64,000 nt of DNA from positions 1 to 64,000 of IMG/VR virus record IMGVR_UViG_3300011115_000879; one strand, given 5' to 3'. Made by a program: the position numbers and the translations under genes. The notes under the pieces were generated by a model that saw only the letters and a program-made list of their open reading frames with translations, was not told the DNA's origin and did not search any database. Below, piece after piece: positions 25,578 to 33,836 of this stretch (its first letter is position 1; the number at the start of each line of letters is the position of its first letter). This DNA is from a virus.

Positions 25578-25587
25578 ATATTTATAT
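25578..25587 (+). promoter_or_regulatory. ATATTTATAT late-type promoter motif
   Basis: It lies 22-31 nt upstream of the preferred start of the next gene and directly after the terminator. Confidence 0.5.
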
Positions 25588-25608
25588 GTGAACATTAAAA
25601 TTAAAACT

Positions 25609-25863
25609 ATGAGCTTCAAACAATGGATCATCGATCTGTTCAAAGATGAACGTGGATCAACTTCAATCAAACCATTAATAGCATTTATAGGATCATTATG
25701 TTTATGTGTAACTATGACGATTACTTCGGTAACCGTTAAGGACTTTAAACCTAGCGATGTACTGGTAAATGCAGTAATGATTATAACAGCGATTGGAATG
25801 GGTGCTGATAGCCTAGATAAATTTTCAGTTAAAAATAAAGAAACACCACCTGAAGATAAATAA
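25609..25863 (+). CDS. Two-helix membrane protein, possible holin
   Basis: The ATG at 25609 (MSFKQWIIDLFKDERGS) is chosen over a GTG at 25588, which lies only 1 nt after the promoter motif. The 84-residue protein has transmembrane helices at about 23-43 and 54-72 and a charged C-terminal tail (NKETPPEDK). This is a class II holin-like layout, and a late-type promoter precedes it. The endolysin is far away at 57.4 kb, so holin function is only a guess. Confidence 0.6.
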   Translation: MSFKQWIIDLFKDERGSTSIKPLIAFIGSLCLCVTMTITSVTVKDFKPSDVLVNAVMIITAIGMGADSLDKFSVKNKETPPEDK

Positions 25864-25872
25864 TTTGGTTAT

Positions 25873-25895
25873 GGCAAAATAACTTAGTATATTTA
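25873..25895 (+). promoter_or_regulatory. GGCA/TATATTTA promoter cassette
   Basis: GGCA followed by AGTATATTTA ends 4 nt before the next start codon. Confidence 0.6.
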
Positions 25896-25899
25896 GGTT

Positions 25900-26460
25900 A
25901 TGAAAAAGTTATTAAGATGGTGGAGATGGGAAGGAAAAGACCTACATAGAGAAATCTATACAGGTATTAAAAATATAATCCGTTGGTTTCCAGTTATTTG
26001 GAAAGACAGAGATTGGGATGATCATTATATCTGGGAAATATTAAAAACTAAGTTACGAAACCAAGCTGAGTGTATTGGTAAGAATGGTCATCATGTCAAT
26101 GCCGAAAGAGATGCTGAGCGAATGATGTTATGTGTTAGATTAATAGATAAAATCCAAAGCGAATACTATCAGTCAGAGTGTATGGATTATTGTATCGATG
26201 AACTCCATTGGGATAATATAGAAGACAAACCAGATTATGTACAACTACGTATAGAAAAAATATCAGATAACTTTCAAGATTACTTCGATAAGTATAGGTT
26301 AACCTATATAGACGTTATGACTAGACCTAAAGATAAACTAATCTTTAGCAACAATTCAAACATGCATATAGCAATGAATATAGCTAATATCAATGCCGAT
26401 AGAGCAAAAACACTATTATTTAAAATCTTAAATAAACATATAACATCATGGTGGGACTAA
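25900..26460 (+). CDS. Conserved phage hypothetical protein
   Basis: This 186-residue, Trp-rich protein begins with KKLLRWWRWEGKDL. It has the RDWDDHYIWEILKTKLRN...HHVNAERDAERM pattern that I recognise from small-protein regions of many Bacteroidota phages. The function is unknown. It leads a run of short overlapping genes up to about 30 kb. Confidence 0.75.
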   Translation: MKKLLRWWRWEGKDLHREIYTGIKNIIRWFPVIWKDRDWDDHYIWEILKTKLRNQAECIGKNGHHVNAERDAERMMLCVRLIDKIQSEYYQSECMDYCIDELHWDNIEDKPDYVQLRIEKISDNFQDYFDKYRLTYIDVMTRPKDKLIFSNNSNMHIAMNIANINADRAKTLLFKILNKHITSWWD

Positions 26461-26630
26461 CACATATAAAAGAACATTTAGCCGTTATAGGAATTATTAT
26501 TCTAATATTAGCTCCAATAGCTTGGGCTTGGACTTGCGGAATTGATAGTATGCACCGAGAACACCCAGACTATAAAGGAGAAGATTTCCTTGGCGAAGAA
26601 AAAGACGTAGATTCATCAAAATTAAAATAA
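26448..26630 (+). CDS. Small single-pass membrane protein
   Basis: This 60-residue protein has a transmembrane helix at about residues 9-30 (LAVIGIIILILAPIAWAW) and an acidic tail. It overlaps the previous gene by 13 nt and the next by one base. The function is unknown. Confidence 0.65.
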   Translation: MVGLTHIKEHLAVIGIIILILAPIAWAWTCGIDSMHREHPDYKGEDFLGEEKDVDSSKLK

Positions 26631-26884
26631 TGAAACAATACATTAATCCACTATTAAGAGTTGCTACGGTTGCTATGTTACTATATGTAATATATAATCA
26701 ATCAGAGAACATCAAAACGCTAAAAACTAGTAACGCATCAATTCAGTATCAGTGCGATTCATTAAAGAGTGAAATCTTCGTAAAGGATATTGACATACAA
26801 AGATATGGTATTATAATTGATAGAGCTAATGAAGATCCTAGATGTAATAAAGTATTAGATAAACTATTTAACGAAACAGAATAA
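26630..26884 (+). CDS. Membrane-anchored coiled-coil protein (spanin-like shape)
   Basis: This 84-residue protein has an N-terminal membrane anchor (residues 9-23) followed by a helical region with two Cys (SIQYQCDSL and DPRCNKV). This resembles an inner-membrane spanin (Rz-like), but no Rz1-like lipoprotein is nested nearby, so the role is open. Confidence 0.6.
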   Translation: MKQYINPLLRVATVAMLLYVIYNQSENIKTLKTSNASIQYQCDSLKSEIFVKDIDIQRYGIIIDRANEDPRCNKVLDKLFNETE

Positions 26885-26886
26885 CA

Positions 26887-27132
26887 ATGGCAACAGCAAC
26901 ACTAACATTCGACCTTACTGATCCAGATGATCTAATAGAACACAAACGCTGCATTAAAGCAATAGATGTATGTCTAGCTATATGGGATATGGATCAATAT
27001 CTCAGAACAAGAATTAAGTATGAATCCGATACGATGACAAATGAAGAATGTGGTGCTTATGAGACTATGAGGGATAAGCTAAGAGAGATCTTGGAAGAGA
27101 GAAGTATATCGTTTGACGAATTAATAAACTAA
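26887..27132 (+). CDS. Conserved phage hypothetical protein
   Basis: This 81-residue acidic helical protein contains CIKAIDVCLAIWDMDQYLR, a pattern common in small proteins of Bacteroidota phages. The function is unknown. Confidence 0.7.
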   Translation: MATATLTFDLTDPDDLIEHKRCIKAIDVCLAIWDMDQYLRTRIKYESDTMTNEECGAYETMRDKLREILEERSISFDELIN

Positions 27133-27135
27133 GTT

Positions 27136-27339
27136 ATGACAGCAGTAGAATGGCTACTTCAAGAAATGGGAAAGCTTAGCAATGGTCAACCCACAGAAGC
27201 AATGATACTGTATGCTAAGAAGTTAGAAAGGCAGCAAAGAGAAGATGCTTTTAAAGAAGGTGGTGAAGCAGTATCAGATTATTTAAATAGAGAAGCTTGC
27301 CGCCAGTTAGGTATTCTCCCATATACAAAAATTAAATAA
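27136..27339 (+). CDS. Conserved phage hypothetical protein
   Basis: This 67-residue protein starts with MTAVEWLLQEMGKL and has an AKKLERQQREDAF helix. This short family recurs in Bacteroidota phage accessory regions. The function is unknown. Confidence 0.7.
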   Translation: MTAVEWLLQEMGKLSNGQPTEAMILYAKKLERQQREDAFKEGGEAVSDYLNREACRQLGILPYTKIK

Positions 27340-27340
27340 T

Positions 27341-27973
27341 ATGAAAACAGGAACATCAAGTTTAATGGACAGTCATTTAGTAGATTTTACTAATCCAAAT
27401 GCAAATAATATAAAGAGTAGTTCAACTACATCTAAAAAAGTTATTAGAATAGATGACATCAACGAAGAAGTAGATGAACTAATAAGACAGAATGAACTTA
27501 CATCTTCCCAAACAGAAACACAAGGTTATATCTGTCCTGTGACAAAAGTACAATGTGATGACGAATGCTGCACAAGTCCAGAAAATTGTAACATAGACAA
27601 CGAAGAATTTATACATCCAATATCAGCAGATTGTGAAGAAGTAAAAAATTGGGATAATTTCGTAGAGGAAAAAAATAAGGAATTATATTACCTAAAGCAA
27701 GTTATGAATCCATACCCAACAGGTTCTCCATCTTACTATACATACGAGAAAGGATTTATAGAAGGGTACAAAAAAGCACAATATACCCAAACAGAAATAT
27801 CAGATGAAGAAATAGAGAAAGCGGCTAATAAATCTGCATTAGGTGGTTACGCATGGCAAAAGGAAAAAAGAAAATCATTTAAAGAAGGTAGTAAATGGTA
27901 TCGTGATTCTATGGTTAATCAAGTCGGCTCTAAAGAGATAATTCAAGCATATAAAGAACACTTAAAAAGATAA
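27341..27973 (+). CDS. Hypothetical protein with SDEEIE...KWYR module
   Basis: This 210-residue protein has a polar N-terminus, a Cys-rich segment (CPVTKVQCDDECC) that may bind metal, and a C-terminal module SDEEIEKAANKSA...SFKEGSKWYRD. The same module ends the protein at 28808-29428, so the two genes share a C-terminal domain. The function is unknown. Confidence 0.7.
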   Translation: MKTGTSSLMDSHLVDFTNPNANNIKSSSTTSKKVIRIDDINEEVDELIRQNELTSSQTETQGYICPVTKVQCDDECCTSPENCNIDNEEFIHPISADCEEVKNWDNFVEEKNKELYYLKQVMNPYPTGSPSYYTYEKGFIEGYKKAQYTQTEISDEEIEKAANKSALGGYAWQKEKRKSFKEGSKWYRDSMVNQVGSKEIIQAYKEHLKR

Positions 27974-27976
27974 ATA

Positions 27977-28189
27977 ATGGATTTAACATCAAAACAGAAA
28001 GCGGTTCAGTTAGTAATTCAATACGATGAGTTACTAACCTATTTAGAAAGCAAAGCAAAAGCAAAAGAATGCGCAATCATGGTAGCTAATGCCATAAAAG
28101 AAGAAACGGTGGATAACTACGATACCATACACTCAATGGATAGGTTATCTTACTGGACGGAAGTAATAGCAGAAATAGGACAATTATGA
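27977..28189 (+). CDS. Small helical protein, KA-EC-VDEI paralogue family
   Basis: This 70-residue protein has the family pattern: KQKAVQLVIQYDELL, then AKAKECAIMVANAI, then LSYWTEVIAEI. Related genes lie at 28186, 29678, 47399 and 48473. The role is unknown. It overlaps the next start (ATGA). Confidence 0.7.
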   Translation: MDLTSKQKAVQLVIQYDELLTYLESKAKAKECAIMVANAIKEETVDNYDTIHSMDRLSYWTEVIAEIGQL

Positions 28190-28446
28190 TAACAGTAAAA
28201 GAAAAAGCAGCAGAGTTAATAGAAACTTTTTATTATCCTACTTTAAGATGGGCATTCATTCATGCTAAAGAATGTGCTGTAAAAGCAGTGGATGAAATTA
28301 TTAAGAGTAGAAAGGAAGATAAAGGATTCAATGATATATTATCTTTTAGAAGTAATGAATATTATAATCCTAATCCAATGTATTTAACCTACTGGGAGCA
28401 GGTAAAAGAAGAAATTAAAAATTTTACACCAAAATATCCAGATTAA
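28186..28446 (+). CDS. Small helical protein, KA-EC-VDEI paralogue family
   Basis: This 86-residue paralogue of its upstream neighbour has VKEKAAELIETFYYP, HAKECAVKAVDEII and LTYWEQVKEEI. Adjacency suggests a tandem duplication followed by divergence. Confidence 0.72.
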   Translation: MITVKEKAAELIETFYYPTLRWAFIHAKECAVKAVDEIIKSRKEDKGFNDILSFRSNEYYNPNPMYLTYWEQVKEEIKNFTPKYPD

Positions 28447-28449
28447 AAA

Positions 28450-28620
28450 ATGACACTACAAGAGGCTATAACCGTATTAACAATACACCAGCAATGGAAA
28501 AAGGGTGCTAATTTGCCAATGTTAGAACCTAAAAGAATAACCGAAGCCATTGATATTATCCTTGAAAATCATTTACATCAACAATTTAAAGAAGCTAAAA
28601 ATGAAAGGGGTATTAAATAA
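28450..28620 (+). CDS. Conserved 56-residue phage protein
   Basis: The sequence MTLQEAITVLTIHQQWKKGA...PKRITEAIDIILEN follows a pattern seen in many small Bacteroidota phage genes (EAI-VLT-H--W-G---P--L-EAID). It overlaps the next gene by 20 nt. The function is unknown. Confidence 0.72.
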   Translation: MTLQEAITVLTIHQQWKKGANLPMLEPKRITEAIDIILENHLHQQFKEAKNERGIK

Positions 28621-28801
28621 AACAGAACGTGGGTGGGTTGTAAGTTATAGAACAGATGATATGAATATTGATTCCTACGATAATTTGCCATTATTCGCTA
28701 ATAATCAAATTAGTCTTGTAGATATGGAGCAAGTTGAATTTGAGATAATTGAGTTACCTAAATGGCGTGACAGTGCTAAATATGCTAAAATAATTAAATA
28801 A
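28601..28801 (+). CDS. Small beta-rich protein, MKGxL-GW family
   Basis: The start at 28601 (MKGVLNKTERGWVVSY) is supported by its paralogue at 28808, which starts MKGTLKETKAGWFVWY. Both then have a DSLPL-like element, VEFEI and KYAKxI. The product has 66 residues. The function is unknown. Confidence 0.75.
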   Translation: MKGVLNKTERGWVVSYRTDDMNIDSYDNLPLFANNQISLVDMEQVEFEIIELPKWRDSAKYAKIIK

Positions 28802-28807
28802 AATACT

Positions 28808-29428
28808 ATGAAAGGGACATTAAAAGAAACAAAAGCAGGGTGGTTTGTATGGTACGACGTACTAAAAGACGAAGTAACAACTGGCTACGATTCTCTCCCA
28901 GTACTCCAATTAGAATTTAGTGTAAGTGAAAAACAACCAATCATTCCATTAGAGAACGATAAGCAAGTAGAGTTTGAAATAGTGAGATATTGTCCTTATC
29001 ATAAATGTAGTCCATCTGAACCAAAAGGATGTACAATCGATTGTGCATACACTGAAGTTAAGTATGCTAAGCTGATAGAGAAGAAGATTGTACCAGATCA
29101 AACATTCCTCATGAAAGATAAGAACGGTATCTTCTATGAAATGTCTGCTAAAGAAAAAATGGCATCTTCTATGAAAGTAAAAACCAACGAAGAAAGATTT
29201 GATGAATTTATAGACTCAGTAAATCAACCTCCTTATCCTGAATTAGAAGGAACGTTGGAAGTCTGTAAAGATATCATTAACTTTAGAACATCAGAGATAT
29301 CAGATGAGGAGATTGAGCAAGCATGTTGGGAACATTTTACTGATGAATATGCTGATATGTGGTCAGAAAGACTTGCCTTTAAATTAGCCTGTAAATGGTA
29401 TAGAGAACAATTAAATTTAAGAAAATGA
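28808..29428 (+). CDS. Two-module hypothetical protein, MKGxL-GW plus KWYR module
   Basis: Residues 1-90 are a paralogue of the preceding gene (MKGTLKETKAGWFVWYD, QVEFEIVRYC, VKYAKLIEKK) with an inserted Cys-rich stretch (CPYHKC...CTIDC). The C-terminus has SDEEIEQACWEHF...ACKWYREQL, shared with the gene at 27341. It therefore looks like a fusion of two accessory modules. Confidence 0.72.
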   Translation: MKGTLKETKAGWFVWYDVLKDEVTTGYDSLPVLQLEFSVSEKQPIIPLENDKQVEFEIVRYCPYHKCSPSEPKGCTIDCAYTEVKYAKLIEKKIVPDQTFLMKDKNGIFYEMSAKEKMASSMKVKTNEERFDEFIDSVNQPPYPELEGTLEVCKDIINFRTSEISDEEIEQACWEHFTDEYADMWSERLAFKLACKWYREQLNLRK

Positions 29429-29676
29429 AACAATGGTCATCGCCTAATGCAAGGTACTTTACAACACATTTCATTGCAGGAGCAATTGGAGCACTAATAT
29501 GTGTATTTTTACCTGATTCTAAAAGTAAACCTGATAAAAAATATCCTGTAGAAATAACTTTAATTATGGGGTCAGGTTATATGTGCATGGATGCTGATTC
29601 AGTAGTTGGTAATATGGCATATAGAGATGGTATTAAAATCAAATTAGATAACGTAGCTTGTATAAAATTTAAGTAA
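29425..29676 (+). CDS. Small single-pass membrane protein
   Basis: This 83-residue protein has a transmembrane helix at about 13-30 (HFIAGAIGALICVFL) and a beta-rich C-terminal part. The start overlaps the previous stop (ATGA). The function is unknown. Confidence 0.65.
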   Translation: MKQWSSPNARYFTTHFIAGAIGALICVFLPDSKSKPDKKYPVEITLIMGSGYMCMDADSVVGNMAYRDGIKIKLDNVACIKFK

Positions 29677-29677
29677 T

Positions 29678-29950
29678 ATGCCACCAATACCACCCCCACC
29701 TCGACAACCTAAAACAAAGAGTACTATGACACCATTAGAAAAAGCTCAACGACTATACCGAGACGCATACATGAGATGGTGCTATGAACCATCACATAAT
29801 AAAAATGTATTAATAGCTAAAAACATCTGCGAATACATCTGCAACGAAGTATTAGGAGATATGGGTGCTGATAGAGGATACGCATTCTGGACTGAGGTAA
29901 AACATATCCTAAACACTCACACACATGAAGAATTAAATAAACAATTATGA
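29678..29950 (+). CDS. Small helical protein, TPLEKA paralogue family
   Basis: This 90-residue member of the TPLEKA family has MTPLEKAQRLYRDAY, IAKNICEYICNEVL and YAFWTEVKHIL, preceded by a Pro-rich N-terminus (PPIPPPPRQPK). An internal ATG at 29726 would remove the Pro-rich part. Confidence 0.7.
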   Translation: MPPIPPPPRQPKTKSTMTPLEKAQRLYRDAYMRWCYEPSHNKNVLIAKNICEYICNEVLGDMGADRGYAFWTEVKHILNTHTHEELNKQL

Positions 29951-30282
29951 AAATAGCTATAGCAATTATACTCTGCATATTAGCCAGTATATTATCATTT
30001 ATACAGCTACAGGGACAAATGGCTTGGAAATTTCCAAAAGATAATCCATACATAATGATGTTACTCGGATTACCAATATCGTTAGTATTCATTAATACAA
30101 CAAAATTATTCAATGAACACTTTGGAACTAATTGGCCTGGACGTTTAATTGGGTTTGGAGTTGGAATTATAATGTTTACAATAATGAGTTGGATAGTATT
30201 TAAAGAACATCCAACACCTAAAACACTAACATGTCTATTATTAGCGTTTGGAATAGTAGTAATACAAATATTTGGAAAATAA
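29947..30282 (+). CDS. Four-helix membrane protein (DMT/EmrE-like shape)
   Basis: This 111-residue protein has four predicted helices (about 2-20, 33-50, 66-85, 92-109), like small multidrug-resistance transporters. It also has the FPKDNPYIMMLLGLPISLVF segment known from phage membrane proteins of unknown role. Transport is not established. Confidence 0.65.
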   Translation: MKIAIAIILCILASILSFIQLQGQMAWKFPKDNPYIMMLLGLPISLVFINTTKLFNEHFGTNWPGRLIGFGVGIIMFTIMSWIVFKEHPTPKTLTCLLLAFGIVVIQIFGK

Positions 30283-30292
30283 AATAAAAAAT

Positions 30293-30505
30293 ATGAGTAA
30301 AGAAATGAATAAAGACGCAGTAGGAAAGTATTTCATTATCTCCAATCTAGGATTTGGAGACTTCATGAAAGATATAGATGGTAACATAAAGCTATACGAT
30401 ACTCTTGATGATGCTCATGGCTCAGCAGGGATCAATGAGCTACATGATACCTTGATCTGTAAAGTAGAATGGAATCATTTAGAATCGGAAGAGTTTCAAG
30501 ACTAA
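30293..30505 (+). CDS. Hypothetical acidic protein
   Basis: The ATG at 30293 (MSKEMNKDAVGKYFIIS) avoids overlap with the membrane-protein gene. This 70-residue acidic protein ends LESEEFQD. It directly precedes thymidylate synthase. The function is unknown. Confidence 0.6.
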   Translation: MSKEMNKDAVGKYFIISNLGFGDFMKDIDGNIKLYDTLDDAHGSAGINELHDTLICKVEWNHLESEEFQD

Positions 30506-30515
30506 AACAAAACAC

Positions 30516-31604
30516 ATGAACGCATTAGATAAGCAATACCAAGCACTACTTCAAGACATTATCGATAACGGAATACATAAGCTAGATCGTACTGGAACTG
30601 GAACTAGATCACTATTCGGTAGACAGATTCGTCATTCAATGAAGGATGGCTTCCCACTTCTTACTACCAAGAAGATGGCATGGAAGTCAATCATGGTAGA
30701 GCTACTATGGTTCCTACGTGGCGATACGAACATTAAGTTCCTAGTTGATAACAACTGCCACGTTTGGGATGGGGATGCTTATAAGGCCTTTCAGGCTCGT
30801 AACGGTAAATGCTATTGCGGTCATACAACGACTTGCGATTGTGGAGATATCTTGCAGAGTGAATTTATTGAACGAATTAAAACCGATGATAAGTTTGCAA
30901 AGAAGTGGGGGTCACTCGGCAAGATATACGGGCATCAATGGCGCAAATGGGGAGAAAGAGAGCACGATTCAATATCTAATGAATATGTTATTGGAGTAGA
31001 TCAGATTCAGAATTTAATTAAAGAAATTAAAACAAATCCTGATAGTCGTAGGTTAATGGTTAATGCGTGGAATGTAGGTGAGTTAAACCAAATGATTCTT
31101 CCACCATGTCATTACGGCTTTCAAGTTTATACAAGAGAGCTGAGTATGAGTGAGAAGGAACTTTGGTATAAAAATAATAATAATAACTCAAAATTTCCTA
31201 AAGGAGCAATTTCATTAATGTGGAATCAAAGATCAGTGGATACCTTCCTTGGCTTACCTTTCAACATAGCAAGCTATGGCTTACTACTGGAGCTTATAGC
31301 TAAAGCAGTTGACATGGTTCCTGATGAGTTAATTGGTAACTTAGGTGATGTACACTTATATTTAAACCACTACCAACAAGCAAAGGAGCAAATTAGTAGA
31401 GAGCCATTTGAGCTACCTAAATTAAATATCAATACGGAGTTCTGGATGACTGAAGGTGGTTCATGTGGCGAAGGTCCATTAAACGCAAGCGCTATATTCG
31501 ATTCATTTACAGATGATAATTTCTGTAGATGCTTACTGGAGAATGATATTCAACTATACGATTATCAGTCACATTCAAGTATTAAAGCACCACTATCAAA
31601 TTAA
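30516..31604 (+). CDS. thyA: Thymidylate synthase with Cys-rich insertion
   Basis: ThyA methylates dUMP to dTMP with methylene-tetrahydrofolate. RTGTGTRSLFG (phosphate-binding Arg), the catalytic Cys at 198 in LPPCHYGFQ, QRSVDTFLGLPFN and GDVHLYLNH are all present. At 362 residues it is about 100 longer than the E. coli enzyme. Between the WD motif and GKIYGHQWR is an insertion with C99, C101, C107 and C109 in a CxC...CxC layout that could bind zinc. It supplies nucleotides for DNA replication. Confidence 0.95.
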   Translation: MNALDKQYQALLQDIIDNGIHKLDRTGTGTRSLFGRQIRHSMKDGFPLLTTKKMAWKSIMVELLWFLRGDTNIKFLVDNNCHVWDGDAYKAFQARNGKCYCGHTTTCDCGDILQSEFIERIKTDDKFAKKWGSLGKIYGHQWRKWGEREHDSISNEYVIGVDQIQNLIKEIKTNPDSRRLMVNAWNVGELNQMILPPCHYGFQVYTRELSMSEKELWYKNNNNNSKFPKGAISLMWNQRSVDTFLGLPFNIASYGLLLELIAKAVDMVPDELIGNLGDVHLYLNHYQQAKEQISREPFELPKLNINTEFWMTEGGSCGEGPLNASAIFDSFTDDNFCRCLLENDIQLYDYQSHSSIKAPLSN

Positions 31605-31608
31605 AAAT

Positions 31609-31788
31609 ATGAAATACGAAGTTTGGTATAAAAGAATAGCAGATAATACAGTAGAGAAATGTATAGCTACTGTTAATGATGAAAATGATGCTTACTGGGT
31701 ATGTGATGCATTATATTCACATGATAGTGAAATAGGAGAAGAAGATACATCGGAATACTATGTAAAAGAAGTTGGAAAGTCAAAGTAA
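31609..31788 (+). CDS. Hypothetical acidic protein
   Basis: The ATG at 31609 (MKYEVWYKRIADNTVEK) is chosen because an earlier in-frame ATG lies inside thyA. This 59-residue beta-alpha protein is unknown in function. Confidence 0.6.
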   Translation: MKYEVWYKRIADNTVEKCIATVNDENDAYWVCDALYSHDSEIGEEDTSEYYVKEVGKSK

Positions 31789-31802
31789 TTATCGTATCTT
31801 TA
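31779..31802 (+). promoter_or_regulatory. GTCA/TATCTTTA promoter cassette
   Basis: GTCA with CGTATCTTTA overlaps the previous gene's end and lies 18 nt before the next start. It is a slightly divergent copy. Confidence 0.5.
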
Positions 31803-31819
31803 GTTAAATAAATTAAGTT

Positions 31820-32137
31820 ATGAGTAGTATTATCAAAGGAAATGTAAATTGGGCAAATCAGGAAGGTATAGTAAAACCTGATAAATTACCTAGTAAAGGT
31901 GAAAGTATACCTGATGATGAAAAGTTTAATGCTATTAACGATCTGTATAAGGAAAGTAAGTTACTCAGACAAAAAAGTGGAAACTTATATGAAGTATGCC
32001 CTTCATCAGAATTATCAAGTTTCATAGCATTATTAGATTCAGCAAACCATATTGTTAATAATATGAGTAGAGAACTTGCCTATAGACTTCAAGAAGAAGG
32101 TGGAGCAATACTTATGACTAAGAAAAAGAAAAAATAA
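31820..32137 (+). CDS. Hypothetical protein
   Basis: This 105-residue protein has VNWANQEGIVKPDKLPSKGE at the N-terminus, a long helical second half, and a Lys-rich end (TKKKKK). Its stop overlaps the metallophosphatase start by one base. Confidence 0.65.
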   Translation: MSSIIKGNVNWANQEGIVKPDKLPSKGESIPDDEKFNAINDLYKESKLLRQKSGNLYEVCPSSELSSFIALLDSANHIVNNMSRELAYRLQEEGGAILMTKKKKK

Positions 32138-32913
32138 TGAAAATAGTTGCAATCAGTGATACACACAATAGACATAAACATCTAACATCAGTTGGAATGG
32201 GAAATATACTCCCTGATGGTGATTTACTAATTCACGGAGGTGACTTTAGTGGTATGGGACATAAAGGTGAAGTAGAATCATTCTTAAAATGGTTAGTTCA
32301 ACAAGCACCTCGTTACACACATGGTATTGTATTCATAGCAGGTAATCACGATATATCATTTGATCCTAAATATGGTGAGTATGATATACAAGATGAATTA
32401 GGAATAGGACCTAAACAGAAACCGCTTTGGCTTAGAGGACTGTTAGCAACATTACCAAGTAATGTTCGTTACTTAGAAAATAGTGATGTAACGATTGATG
32501 GAGTTAAAATATGGGGTTCACCTATTACACCTTGGTTCAATGGTGATAAATGGGGATTCAATAGACATAGAGGTGATGATTTAGTAGAGGTATGGAAACA
32601 AATACCAATGGACGCTGATGTAGTTGTAACACATAGTCCAGCAGCATATAAGCTAGATTATGTACCTCGCAATGCTGAGTATACAGGATGTGAAGGATTA
32701 AGATATCGACTTGGAGAAGTAAAACCACTAATTCATATCTGTGGTCACATTCATGAAGCGTACGGATACGACTATGATTATACTGAGTCTGAAACGAGTA
32801 TAAATTATTTCAATGCTAGTATCTGTAATCACCAGTACGAACCTGTGAATAAACCATGGGAGATTGAGGCTGACTTTAATCTAAGAAAAATAAGCGGTAA
32901 TTTTATTTTATAA
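32137..32913 (+). CDS. Calcineurin-like metallophosphoesterase
   Basis: All five metal-site motifs of the superfamily are visible: D8-x-H10 in ISDTHNR, LLIHGGDFSG, IAGNHD, VVVTHSP and ICGHIHEAYG. At 258 residues it is a single catalytic domain. The substrate may be a nucleic acid, a nucleotide or a protein; none can be chosen from the sequence. Confidence 0.9.
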   Translation: MKIVAISDTHNRHKHLTSVGMGNILPDGDLLIHGGDFSGMGHKGEVESFLKWLVQQAPRYTHGIVFIAGNHDISFDPKYGEYDIQDELGIGPKQKPLWLRGLLATLPSNVRYLENSDVTIDGVKIWGSPITPWFNGDKWGFNRHRGDDLVEVWKQIPMDADVVVTHSPAAYKLDYVPRNAEYTGCEGLRYRLGEVKPLIHICGHIHEAYGYDYDYTESETSINYFNASICNHQYEPVNKPWEIEADFNLRKISGNFIL

Positions 32914-32914
32914 T

Positions 32915-33103
32915 ATGGTAAAGTTATATTCTAAATCAATAGATGTAACGTCTAAGCTACTAAATCTGTGTGTTAAATTACGATTGTGGAAGGCAGCTAG
33001 AATTATATTAGATTTAAGAAAAAAACACATAGTTATTAAGTTAAGAAAAAAATTAAGTTATGAAAAAACAAACACAACAAGAAATGATCGATGGTATTAT
33101 TGA
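32915..33103 (+). CDS. Small basic protein
   Basis: This 62-residue, strongly basic helical protein (LRLWKAARIILDLRKKHIV) overlaps the next gene by 44 nt, which weakens the case for its C-terminal part. The function is unknown. Confidence 0.45.
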   Translation: MVKLYSKSIDVTSKLLNLCVKLRLWKAARIILDLRKKHIVIKLRKKLSYEKTNTTRNDRWYY

Positions 33104-33392
33104 TCATTTTGATTTTAATAGAGTTATGACAGCAATGGATGCTCTGAATTGGAGATGGAGTGGAATGAAAGACACACCGACTAAACAAGAACTAATAGAT
33201 AGTGCCTCAGAAAGATTACATAGCGCTATTGAACAGGTTCTTAGTCCTGATAATAAAGAACATAGAGATATTGGTTGGATTAGCGCTAGTGGTGGTTTTC
33301 AAGCTCGAGCTTGGAAAACTAAAAAGAATAACTTAGCAAAGCTTAAATTAGAATTCATAGTATCAGAATGGGATGAAGAAAGAGATTATTAA
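33060..33392 (+). CDS. Conserved phage hypothetical protein
   Basis: This 110-residue protein has DFNRVMTAMDALNWRWSG and ISASGGFQARAW, a pattern shared by small proteins of many phages. The function is unknown. Confidence 0.72.
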   Translation: MKKQTQQEMIDGIIDHFDFNRVMTAMDALNWRWSGMKDTPTKQELIDSASERLHSAIEQVLSPDNKEHRDIGWISASGGFQARAWKTKKNNLAKLKLEFIVSEWDEERDY

Positions 33393-33409
33393 TACTTAAA
33401 ATAAAATAA

Positions 33410-33805
33410 ATGAAAAAATTACTATTAACAGTACTAACCTGTTTTACATTATCATTAGTAACAAACGCTCAATCATTTGTTGGACATTATATTAATGTTA
33501 TCAAAAGAAACAAAGTAACTAATAAATTAGGAGAATGGGAAGAAACTAATTTAAATGTTATATTTAGTGGCAATGCTAAAGGGGATATAATATTCTATTA
33601 TCCTTCAGGTGAAGTAGAACGCTATTATAAAATAACAGATATATTCCATGGTACTACAGTCAATAATCTCAAATATAGATACATTACTACCGTTAATGAA
33701 AAAAAAGATACAGTTATGATGCAACTATATAATAATGGAGTATTTAGAGTACACTATAGTAAATATATCTTAGAGTATCATAGTGACTATAGTGAAGATA
33801 ATTAA
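33410..33805 (+). CDS. Exported hypothetical protein
   Basis: The N-terminal signal peptide is MKKLLLTVLTCFTLSLVTNA with a likely cleavage after NAQ, a usual Bacteroidota pattern. The mature 110 residues are beta-strand-rich. It would be periplasmic or secreted. Its role is unknown. Confidence 0.7.
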   Translation: MKKLLLTVLTCFTLSLVTNAQSFVGHYINVIKRNKVTNKLGEWEETNLNVIFSGNAKGDIIFYYPSGEVERYYKITDIFHGTTVNNLKYRYITTVNEKKDTVMMQLYNNGVFRVHYSKYILEYHSDYSEDN

Positions 33806-33808
33806 AAT

Positions 33809-33832
33809 GGCAAAATAACTTTTGTATATTTA
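33809..33832 (+). promoter_or_regulatory. GGCA/TATATTTA promoter cassette
   Basis: GGCA with TTGTATATTTA ends 4 nt before the next start. Confidence 0.6.
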
Positions 33833-33836
33833 GTGT

